NCBI RefSeq assembly: GCF_009801115.1
Contig: NZ_VTOL01000001.1
Location: 813,048 to 877,047 of the forward strand
Reading direction: 5' to 3'
Length of the DNA: 64,000 nucleotides
From: Dyadobacter sp. 3J3
GTDB taxonomy: Bacteria; Bacteroidota; Bacteroidia; Cytophagales; Spirosomataceae
Made by a program: the position numbers and the translations under genes. A model generated the notes under the pieces. The model worked only from the letters and a program-made list of their open reading frames with translations, was not told the DNA's origin and did no database searches. Of this stretch, positions 1-7,351 are shown in pieces. Position 1 is the stretch's first letter. Each line of letters begins with the position of its first letter.

Positions 1-1111
1 CATCTATTACAGGAAGTTTATCAAGCGCTATTACAGCTTGTTTTTGCTGAATTGTAACTTCTAAATCACTAACCGTACTTCTCAGGATTTCATTCAAATC
101 TGTCTTCTCAAAAACATTCAAAGTGCCTGTAACTCTTGAAAATTCTAACAGATTATTTATCATTTTCTGCATTCGACCGGTAGCGCTCATAATGCGGCTT
201 AGATAAACCTTCTGCTCCTGATTGAGTATGTCTTTTGTCTTACTTTCCAGACGCTCACCAAAAGAAGTAATTTTCCGCAGAGGCTCCTGCAAATCATGGG
301 AGGCTACATATGCAAACTGTTCCAGGTCCTCATTGGATTTATTCAAATCACTGACTTTCCTTTCCAGTTCACTCTGTATTTCTCTAAGCGTGGTAACGTT
401 GAAAGCGGTTCCGATTGAAATATTATGACCTGTTACTTCATCAATCGAATTATGACCGCGCACATACAAATATTTCTCCTCTCCATCCTCAGCTAAAATC
501 CTGAATTCCAAAATATAAGCATCGGTATAGGAAAGTACATTTTTCAATTTTTCCGAGATAAGTTCAACGTCATCCGGATGAATATTTTTTTTGAAAGTTG
601 CGCTGCTTAATTTTTCCATCGGCAAACTTTCCGGGGTGTAACCCATGAGTTTGTACATACCTTCCGTCCACTTATACCGGGCATCTTGTATGTCCCAGAT
701 CCAGCTTCCGAATTCCATGGTTTCCTCAGCCTCAGCTGATAATTTTTGCAGATGTGCCAGCTGAGCTTCTACATTTCTTTCCGCAGAAATATCGGTGAGT
801 GTATATAAATTATGTTTTTCGTCAATTGCCGACTTATCAATTCTGCACCATATACCTGATTTAGTAAATTGAAAATTGAAAAAACCACTTTCCCTTAAAA
901 TATTAAAGTCAACATGCGCTCCGCATATCGACTTTAATGTTAATCCTTCAAGATCGGAAATTCCTGTTAGTCTGGATGCAGCATTATTGGCATAAAAACA
1001 CTCAGAATCTGAAAACGGCATTACCTCTTCATCGCTTCCGCAAACAAGAAATCCGGTTGGCGAGGCATTTAATATTTCATGAAAAGAAAATGGATATAAC
1101 TGATTTTTCAA
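1..1111 (-). CDS. PAS-domain sensor histidine kinase, partial (C-terminus beyond left edge)
   Basis: The reading frame stays open to the left edge, so the ATPase domain is missing. About 370 residues are visible: an N-terminal PAS-like region, a second PAS with its PAC tail (residues ~150-240), a short coiled linker, then a HisKA dimerisation domain with the phospho-acceptor motif LEQFAYVASHDLQEPLRKI (His at about residue 272). No membrane segment is seen in the visible part, so it is probably cytosolic. There is no ATG near the 5' end. An in-frame TGA lies at 1133-1135, and a TTG five bases after the preceding regulator's stop is the best start (another TTG lies at 1124-1126). The tight spacing places it in one operon with the upstream sigma-54 response regulator, its likely partner. 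The exact start is uncertain; the kinase identity is secure. Confidence 0.85.
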   Translation of the reverse strand, partial: MKNQLYPFSFHEILNASPTGFLVCGSDEEVMPFSDSECFYANNAASRLTGISDLEGLTLKSICGAHVDFNILRESGFFNFQFTKSGIWCRIDKSAIDEKHNLYTLTDISAERNVEAQLAHLQKLSAEAEETMEFGSWIWDIQDARYKWTEGMYKLMGYTPESLPMEKLSSATFKKNIHPDDVELISEKLKNVLSYTDAYILEFRILAEDGEEKYLYVRGHNSIDEVTGHNISIGTAFNVTTLREIQSELERKVSDLNKSNEDLEQFAYVASHDLQEPLRKITSFGERLESKTKDILNQEQKVYLSRIMSATGRMQKMINNLLEFSRVTGTLNVFEKTDLNEILRSTVSDLEVTIQQKQAVIALDKLPVID

Positions 1112-1115
1112 TCTA

Positions 1116-2573
1116 TTAAATATCAAATTGTTTCATCTTGTTATACAACGTTTTCCGGTCAATATTTAACAAACGTGCCGCTTTGCTTTTGTTAAAATTA
1201 ACATCCCTCAAAACCTGCATGATCATATCATATTCGGCTTCATTTGCGACTGTTTTAAGGCTTGGCTTTGTATCATCGGTATCGGCAGCTTCAAGTATAA
1301 TCGGCGCTGAAATGATAGGCGAGGGTACAATTTCATCGTCCAGGTCTTTAAGTTTGTTATGATTGACAATCTCAAAAGGAAGTGACTTTTCTTCAATAAA
1401 TTCACCATCAGACAATAGTGTTGCACGTTTTATTACGTTTTTAAGCTCACGTAAATTACCAGGCCAGGAGTAATTGACGAAATCCTTCATCACCTCATCT
1501 GAAAAGCCTTTTACATTTTTAGACAACTCTGCATTTGTCGTATCCAGAAAAGTGGTAGCAAAAAGTATCAGATCATCCTTACGATTTCTTAGCGCCGGTA
1601 CCTCAATTGTAAATTCATTGAAGCGATAGTAAAGATCTTCTCTGAATTTACCATTTTTGGCTGCATCCAGCAATCTTTCGTTACTCGCCACAATAATCCT
1701 TACGTCCAGTTCAATTTCTTTGGAAGCTCCAATACGACGCATCTTACGCTCCTGCACTACGCGAAGCAAAGCAACCTGAATTTCGTAAGACAAATTGGAA
1801 ACTTCATCCAGAAATAAAGTACCTCCGTTGGCCATCTCAAAGTGGCCGATTTTGGTTTGTAAGGCTCCTGTAAAAGATCCTTTTTCATGACCAAAGAGCT
1901 CACTTCCTGCAAGTTCCTTTGAAATGGCTCCACAATCCATTGCCACAAATGGCATATCTTTTCTGCGAGATCTGTTATGTATTTCCTGCGCAATCGCCTC
2001 TTTGCCAGAACCTGACTCTCCGTAAATAATTACACTAAAATTGGTTGGGGCAACAAGATCTACCTGGCGGAAAAGATTGTCCGATACTTCACTTTGTCCC
2101 ATCACATAACCCGCTTTCATCTTATGAGAGGTTTTACGGGCTGCTTTTGGTGCAGCAGAAGCCGAATTATTGCCAGAAGCTACTGATTCTGTTTCTCCTG
2201 TTCTTTCAAAATCGGCATCGGCCAGGGCTTTTTTGACAGTCACTAATATTTCATCCGGAAAAAGAGGCTTTGTGATATAGTCGTAAGCACCCAGTTTCAT
2301 TACGTTTACTGCAACCTTTATATCAGAATAACCTGTAATAATCAAAACCGGCACATGCGGGCGTTTGGATTTGATCGCATTCAATAGTTCTGTACCGGTA
2401 ATATCGCCCAAACGGAAGTCCGTCATAACAAGATCCGGTTCGAAGGATTCAATTAACGCAAGTCCGTCTTTTCCAGTCAGAGCTGTTTCAACTATAAAAT
2501 CATTCTTTGATAAAAATCTCTTTAACAAGAAGCAAATATCCGCTTCGTCATCGACCACTACTATTTTTTTCAT
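1116..2573 (-). CDS. Sigma-54-dependent response regulator, NtrC/AtoC family
   Basis: This is a three-domain bacterial enhancer-binding protein of 485 residues. An N-terminal receiver carries the acidic pair D8/D9 and the phospho-acceptor D52. The central AAA+ domain has Walker A GESGSGKE (~185), the sigma-54 contact loop as GSFTGA (~232, usually GAFTGA) and Walker B GGTLFLDE (~250). The C-terminus has a Fis-type helix-turn-helix (NKSKAARLLNIDRKTLYNKM). A flexible Ser/Ala-rich linker joins receiver and ATPase. By family, phosphorylation drives hexamer ATPase activity that remodels RNA polymerase-sigma-54 at -24/-12 promoters. It lies 21 bp downstream of rpoN and directly upstream of a histidine kinase, so sigma factor, activator and sensor are likely co-transcribed. 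The target genes cannot be told from this window. Confidence 0.95.
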   Translation of the reverse strand: MKKIVVVDDEADICFLLKRFLSKNDFIVETALTGKDGLALIESFEPDLVMTDFRLGDITGTELLNAIKSKRPHVPVLIITGYSDIKVAVNVMKLGAYDYITKPLFPDEILVTVKKALADADFERTGETESVASGNNSASAAPKAARKTSHKMKAGYVMGQSEVSDNLFRQVDLVAPTNFSVIIYGESGSGKEAIAQEIHNRSRRKDMPFVAMDCGAISKELAGSELFGHEKGSFTGALQTKIGHFEMANGGTLFLDEVSNLSYEIQVALLRVVQERKMRRIGASKEIELDVRIIVASNERLLDAAKNGKFREDLYYRFNEFTIEVPALRNRKDDLILFATTFLDTTNAELSKNVKGFSDEVMKDFVNYSWPGNLRELKNVIKRATLLSDGEFIEEKSLPFEIVNHNKLKDLDDEIVPSPIISAPIILEAADTDDTKPSLKTVANEAEYDMIMQVLRDVNFNKSKAARLLNIDRKTLYNKMKQFDI

Positions 2574-2594
2574 GTGGAATAAGTGCTTTCTTAA

Positions 2595-4046
2595 TTAAAT
2601 GGTGACCCGCAAACGAGCGGTTGGTATATTTAATTGCTCCCTGTATTTAGCAACAGTGCGGCGGGCAACAGAATAACCCTTTTCTGACAACAAGTCGGTA
2701 ATTTGCTGATCATTATATGGATGGCGTTTATCTTCAGCTGCCGTGATTTCCCGAATCGCTTCCTGAATTTCACGGTTTGAAACTTCCGTACCATCCTCAT
2801 TTGTAACACCTTCAGTAAATAGATCTTTCAACAGAACAATTCCAAAAGGTGTCTGAACATATTTATTTGTAGTAACGCGTGATACTGTGGAGATATCCAT
2901 ATCAATAATTTCCGCAACGTCTTTAAGGATCATTGGGCGAAGTTTCTTGATATCACCCGTTTGGAAATAATCGTATTGCAGTTTTACAATGGCCCTTAAT
3001 GTGCTTAGCATCGTATTTTCACGCTGCTTGATGGCATCAATAAACCATTTGGCAGAATTCATTTTATTTTTCAAAAACTGATTCGTTGCCTTATCGATTT
3101 TCTGCTCAGCCATTTGTGTAAACAATTTGTTCAAACGTAATGCGGGGCTGTTTCCCCAGGTCAATTGTACCTCAATTTCACTGTCTTCAATATAACGAAG
3201 CATAAAATCCGGCTTAATACTTTCATTGACAAGGGTATCATTCCTAAGTCCCGACGCAGGTTTGGGATTAAGTGTTGTGATAAGCTGAATTGCCTTTTTC
3301 AGACTTTCTTCATCCAGGCTCAAAACACGCATGATCTTATCATAATTTCGCGAACCCAGTTCATCAAACGTATCCGAAACAATCTTGTATGCCCATCCCC
3401 AAACCTCATCCTGATTTTCAATCCTATGAAGCTGGATGATCAGACATTCACGCAAATCCTTGGCGGCAATTCCAGGAGGATCCAGCTGCTGGATTACCCT
3501 CAGCATCATTTCAACTTCTTCCGTGTCGATAAACATGCTGTTGGCAAAAGAAATATCATCAGCAATTACCTCACTTTCACGTCTCAGGAATCCGTCTTCA
3601 TCCAGCGAATCAAGAATAAAATCTGCAACAAGCTGCTGCCGTTCATCAAGTCGTAAAAAGTGAACCTGTTGTTTTAAATCATCCCTGAAACCGATTGATT
3701 CCACCATAGGGCGGGTATACAGCTCGTTATCAGCTGATTGATTATTTGCATACGTTTTATAGTCTGGAATATCATCATCTCTGAACTCGTCCCAGTCCTG
3801 ATAATCCTGAACTGACGGATAATCATCTTCTCCTGAACTGCCAGAATCGTCGGCATCCTGAAATTCATCCGCAGTATCTTCTGAAGCTGTATCTTCCTTA
3901 CCCTCTTCCAGTATAGGATTTTCCTCTAATTCTTCTTTAATTCTTTGCTCAAGCTCCATGGTTGTCAGGTGCAATAAATTCAGCATCTGAATCTGAAGAG
4001 GAGAATATTTAAGGGTTTGTCGTTGCGTCTGCGTTTGTCTTTGCAT
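2595..4046 (-). CDS. rpoN: RNA polymerase sigma-54 factor
   Basis: At 483 residues it matches the usual sigma-54 length. Region I is Gln/Leu-rich (begins MQRQTQTQRQTLKYSPLQIQ) and binds activators. Region II (~residues 45-110) is strongly acidic with many Asp/Glu. The core-binding and DNA-binding domains follow, and the diagnostic RpoN box ARRTVAKYRE sits at about residues 461-470 with a short basic tail. It directs transcription from -24/-12 promoters only when an AAA+ activator hydrolyses ATP; one such activator is the next gene on the same strand. The ATG start is preceded by an A/T-rich leader shared with the divergent CHASE3 kinase gene. Confidence 0.97.
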   Translation of the reverse strand: MQRQTQTQRQTLKYSPLQIQMLNLLHLTTMELEQRIKEELEENPILEEGKEDTASEDTADEFQDADDSGSSGEDDYPSVQDYQDWDEFRDDDIPDYKTYANNQSADNELYTRPMVESIGFRDDLKQQVHFLRLDERQQLVADFILDSLDEDGFLRRESEVIADDISFANSMFIDTEEVEMMLRVIQQLDPPGIAAKDLRECLIIQLHRIENQDEVWGWAYKIVSDTFDELGSRNYDKIMRVLSLDEESLKKAIQLITTLNPKPASGLRNDTLVNESIKPDFMLRYIEDSEIEVQLTWGNSPALRLNKLFTQMAEQKIDKATNQFLKNKMNSAKWFIDAIKQRENTMLSTLRAIVKLQYDYFQTGDIKKLRPMILKDVAEIIDMDISTVSRVTTNKYVQTPFGIVLLKDLFTEGVTNEDGTEVSNREIQEAIREITAAEDKRHPYNDQQITDLLSEKGYSVARRTVAKYREQLNIPTARLRVTI

Positions 4047-4302
4047 ATAGCAATTAATTGTAATATTAAAAGTTCTCTTTAATGATATCGTTTGAATCGA
4101 AACCTGGTATATTACGGATTTTACCCGAAATGTAGGATCAAAAGGATCCCGCTGTTTCTCTTGCTACGTACATCTGATAAATTTACTATTCTTTATCATA
4201 ACTTACTTAACCCCGATCAGCAAAATGACAATATTGCGTACATATTTCCACAGACTGAGTATATTAATTCGAAATGTAGATTTTTCACACAACGCTTAAT
4301 TT

Positions 4303-5745
4303 ATGAAACTTGCTACCTTATCTCTCCTCAACCGTACGCTTAGTGAACATTCACTTTCTTTAATCACCAGATTCCTGTTTGGTACTTCGCTGATACTAAT
4401 CATTGCTTTATCATATAGTTACCATGAAATTAACCAGGAACAAAACAATTATTCTGAAAAGGTAAATCAGACTCAAAGGGTCATCAGCGTACTCCATCAG
4501 GTTTCATCTGCAATGTATGAAACGACTTACCATACCAATAGCTATTTATTTCTAAAAGATACCGCTTATGTTAACAAAACTCTTGCCGCGTTACAAACAA
4601 TATTTCCTCTGACGCTAAAGTTGGATACACTGGTGGCAGAAAACCGTGCACAACAAAAAAGGCTTAGTGCTCTTAGAGATCATTATATTCAATTTGACAA
4701 GTATACAAAGCGGTTAATAAAGGGTGGAAGTTCATCCGATCCGGCGCTTGTTTTTGTCCTTTCAAAAAGAAAAAATTCCGAAGTTGATTCGATGATGAAG
4801 CTGATTGTCCAAATGGATCATGTAGAAGATCAACTGATGTTTACGCGTTTGAGGAGCCGGGAAAATTACACCGCCCAGGTTTTCCGATATAACTGGATTA
4901 TTATGGTTGTGGCAATTGTTTTCCTGTCATCCGCTTTTGTCCTTTTGGATCGCGAGCTTAGGCGTAACAAATTTTACAGGGTTGATCTTGAAAATAAGAT
5001 TGAAAACCTCAATCGTTCCAATAGTGAGCTTGAACAATTCGCCTATGTAGCTTCCCATGATCTGCAGGAACCTCTTAGGAAAATACGCTCATTTTCCGAC
5101 CGGATTATTACGAAATACCAAAATGAAGTATCGGGAGAAATTTCGACTATGCTGGGCAAGATTGACGGATCTGCGCAGCGAATGCAGCTTTTAATAAATG
5201 ATTTGCTTTCTTTTTCAAGAATTGTAAAAACCGGAACAGAAGCTAAAACGCTGAATCTCAACATGGCACTGTCCGACGCACGATCTAACCTTGCCCAAAT
5301 GATTTTGGAAAACAAGGCCATAATACATGCTGAAAATCTACCAACAATCGAAGGGTATGGCTCGCAAATGGTTCAGCTTTTTCAAAACCTACTGTCCAAT
5401 TCTCTAAAATACCATCAGGAAAACCTGCCACCTGTTATTTACATCACACATCGCGTTGTTGCGGGAGACATTATTCCGGGGATCAAACCTTCTCACAGCG
5501 ACATCCATTTTCACCAAATAAAAATTAGTGACAACGGTATAGGTTTTAAAGAAGAATTTGCTGAGAAAATTTTTATAATTTTTAAAAGACTACACGGCCA
5601 GCACGAATTTGCAGGAACAGGAATCGGCCTGGCAATATGCAAGAGAGTAATATCAAACCATAACGGTTATATATTCGCAGAGAGTACGGAAGGAAACGGC
5701 GCAAATTTTTACATATACCTGCCGTCAGAATCCTTACTTAACTGA
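4303..5745 (+). CDS. Membrane sensor histidine kinase with CHASE3-type sensor domain
   Basis: This 480-residue kinase has a first membrane helix at ~20-42, an extracytoplasmic all-helical CHASE3-like sensor (~45-198), a second helix at ~203-225, a coiled linker, HisKA with His252 in LEQFAYVASHDLQEPLRKI, and a HATPase_c domain with an N box, DNGIGF and GTGIGLAICKR. It is divergent from rpoN. Its HisKA motif is identical to that of the PAS kinase on the far side of rpoN, which suggests the two are paralogous in the kinase core. No response regulator is encoded next to it on the same strand; the receiver-only protein ~1.1 kb downstream is one possible partner. The ligand is unknown. By family, CHASE3 kinases sense extracellular cues and have this helical-bundle periplasmic loop. 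Confidence 0.92.
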   Translation: MKLATLSLLNRTLSEHSLSLITRFLFGTSLILIIALSYSYHEINQEQNNYSEKVNQTQRVISVLHQVSSAMYETTYHTNSYLFLKDTAYVNKTLAALQTIFPLTLKLDTLVAENRAQQKRLSALRDHYIQFDKYTKRLIKGGSSSDPALVFVLSKRKNSEVDSMMKLIVQMDHVEDQLMFTRLRSRENYTAQVFRYNWIIMVVAIVFLSSAFVLLDRELRRNKFYRVDLENKIENLNRSNSELEQFAYVASHDLQEPLRKIRSFSDRIITKYQNEVSGEISTMLGKIDGSAQRMQLLINDLLSFSRIVKTGTEAKTLNLNMALSDARSNLAQMILENKAIIHAENLPTIEGYGSQMVQLFQNLLSNSLKYHQENLPPVIYITHRVVAGDIIPGIKPSHSDIHFHQIKISDNGIGFKEEFAEKIFIIFKRLHGQHEFAGTGIGLAICKRVISNHNGYIFAESTEGNGANFYIYLPSESLLN

Positions 5746-5780
5746 TCGTCAAAGTTTTAATCTAGGTAAACTATAAAAAA

Positions 5781-6098
5781 CTATTTATCAAAAACCGGTT
5801 CAAAAGGAATATTTTCATCTGTGGCTTTTTTAATCCATCTCAAACCTTTGAGCAGAACCTCACGGCCTTCTTCTACACCATGTTTCATAATGACTTTTTC
5901 CAGTATAATCGGGGCAATAAAATTCAATGGTACAGGAAGCCGTTTTAATACTGTTTTTGCGAGTGCCGCACCAACACCTATCTCAACTCCTTTTCCGGCC
6001 AGCCCTCCGGGCGCAGATGCCATAAATAAATCCTTTACATACGCCGATGCAGTGTGAAGTGATTCTTCAACTTTCTCCTTATCAATATTAGTTTTCAT
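5781..6098 (-). CDS. Small protein of unknown function (105 aa)
   Basis: I do not recognise the family. The start is placed at the internal ATG giving MKTNIDKEKVEESLHTASAY; a longer version beginning 30 bases upstream adds a hydrophobic decapeptide with no better context. The protein has a charged helical N-terminus, a Gly/Ala-rich middle (GGLAGKGVEIGVGAALAKTV), a hydrophobic stretch (LPVPLNFIAPIILEKVIM) and a basic C-terminal part (LLKGLRWIKKATDENIPF), which looks peripheral or membrane-associated. It lies just downstream of the YtxH-like gene on the same strand, separated by a hairpin. A joint envelope-stress role is inference from that neighbour only. Confidence 0.75.
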   Translation of the reverse strand: MKTNIDKEKVEESLHTASAYVKDLFMASAPGGLAGKGVEIGVGAALAKTVLKRLPVPLNFIAPIILEKVIMKHGVEEGREVLLKGLRWIKKATDENIPFEPVFDK

Positions 6099-6129
6099 GA
6101 GATTAAGTGTAATTGTTAAGCAAATCAAC

Positions 6130-6154
6130 CCGGGTGATTTTTGACATCACCCGG
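6130..6154 (-). terminator. GC-rich hairpin after the YtxH-like gene
   Basis: Nine-base arms ccgggtgat / atcacccgg pair perfectly around a 7-base loop, starting 8 bases beyond the YtxH-like stop codon. There is no clean T-run afterwards on the minus strand, so it may be a weak terminator or a stabilising 3' hairpin that sets the expression ratio of the two small genes. Confidence 0.5.
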
Positions 6155-6161
6155 ACCTGTT

Positions 6162-6449
6162 TTAGTTATATTTATTTAGCTCATCAGCGGCATCATCTTT
6201 AACCTCTTCGGCTTTTTCCTTGAAGTCACTTTTGTACTGCTCTCCTTTTGCTTTTAAATCATCAGCAGTCTTACTTGCTTTTTCTTTACTTTTTTCAAGT
6301 GCTTCAATGAGCTCACTTGCCAAACTATTTGTTCTCTTTTTAATTTTCTTACGAATCTGAGTTCCTTCTTCAGGAGCAAAGAGCATTCCTATTACGGCAC
6401 CGGCAGCGGCAGCGGTTACAATTCCCCAAAACACTTTACTATTTACCAT
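6162..6449 (-). CDS. YtxH-like small membrane-anchored protein
   Basis: This 95-residue protein has a single N-terminal membrane helix (VFWGIVTAAAAGAVIGMLFA) followed at once by the PEEGTQIRKKIKK signature typical of YtxH/gas-vesicle-like proteins. The remaining tail is a long Lys/Glu/Asp-rich amphipathic helix or coiled coil. By family these are general-stress-associated proteins of unknown biochemical role; the charged tail would lie in the cytoplasm or periplasm next to the membrane. The ATG start directly precedes the hydrophobic helix. About 420 bp of non-coding DNA lie upstream. Confidence 0.88.
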   Translation of the reverse strand: MVNSKVFWGIVTAAAAGAVIGMLFAPEEGTQIRKKIKKRTNSLASELIEALEKSKEKASKTADDLKAKGEQYKSDFKEKAEEVKDDAADELNKYN

Positions 6450-6873
6450 GATATTGTTTTTTAGATAATGATTTTGAAAAATTAATTGATGACATGAATA
6501 AAACTGCTAAAATCTTGTACCCGGCCACCGTAAATTTTTTTACAATATTTTTAAAATATTAAAAATCAATCAGTTGACTAAATAATTGTAAAAAATAATA
6601 ATACCAAAAGCTAAGTGCAATTATATAAACCAAAATTTCTACTATACACAAATGGGACGGGGTTCTACAAGATGGGGAAGAGCTTTCCGAAAACTAAAAT
6701 TAAATTAATCCATGAAGATTTTCATTCGAATTTCAATGAACAATATGGCAAGGTTATTGTTTAAAACCGATTATTAATTTAATAGAAAGTACTTGCTGGA
6801 CTTTCTATTAAATATTAAAAATACTATCACAAATTCCAAAATTTTATCGACTACTTATTTTAGATTGGCAACC
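6450..6873. other. Intergenic region with two overlapping tiny reading frames
   Basis: This is an AT-rich divergent gap between the YtxH-like gene and the receiver protein. Two short + strand frames start with ATG: 6652-6708 (18 codons, MGRGSTRWGRAFRKLKLN) and, out of frame and overlapping, 6672-6764 (30 codons, beginning MGKSFPKTKIKLIHEDFH). Neither matches a family I recognise, and neither has convincing support beyond a basic composition. No clear TAnnTTTG element was found. Confidence 0.3.
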
Positions 6874-7242
6874 ATGAAAATTGTTATTATTGAGGATGAA
6901 AAGGATTTGGGGATATTGATGCGCAATTTTTTGGTTAAACAATTTAATGTAAAAGCTCCTGATGTTGTAAAAATAGCAACAACGCTGCATGAAGGCATTA
7001 ATTTTATTGATCAACTAAATCCTGAATGGGTTTTTATTGATAATAACTTACCAGACGGAAAAGGAATTAACGAAATTGAAAATATCAAAAACAGTGGAAG
7101 ATTTTACAATAGGAAGGTTGTGATGATGAGTGCAATGACAAATCTTCGTGAAGAGGCATTGAGGAAAGGAGCAGATTATTTTCTTGATAAGCCTATCAGC
7201 TTTGTTGAAGTTAAAAATCTATTTCACGGGGAGCAACAGTAG
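6874..7242 (+). CDS. Stand-alone response-regulator receiver protein
   Basis: This is a single CheY-like receiver domain of 122 residues with no output domain. It has the acidic pair E7/D8, phospho-acceptor D56 (WVFIDNNLPDG), a switch Ser in MMSAMT and the conserved Lys in FLDKPIS. I start it at the ATG giving MKIVIIEDEKD; an ATG-initiated extension 27 codons upstream has no domain content and would push sequence onto the receiver's first strand. Such proteins act as phosphorelay intermediates or by protein contact. Cognate kinases may be the two nearby hybrid-less histidine kinases, but the gene stands alone. Confidence 0.9.
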   Translation: MKIVIIEDEKDLGILMRNFLVKQFNVKAPDVVKIATTLHEGINFIDQLNPEWVFIDNNLPDGKGINEIENIKNSGRFYNRKVVMMSAMTNLREEALRKGADYFLDKPISFVEVKNLFHGEQQ

Positions 7243-7351
7243 ATGTTGTTTCCATAGATGCACAAATTATAGCATTTCCCGAATTGGGCAACCAATTCAC
7301 ACTCGTGTAGAGATTAATACACACGAAATAAATGTTCATTTTAGACTATTT

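Noticed and set aside
3165..3656. 163-codon frame opposite rpoN
   Set aside because: It lies wholly antisense to a well-supported sigma-54 gene and has no recognisable domain.
4092..4343. 83-codon frame between rpoN and the CHASE3 kinase
   Set aside because: It overlaps the kinase start, has no domain or composition of a real protein, and occupies the expected divergent promoter region.
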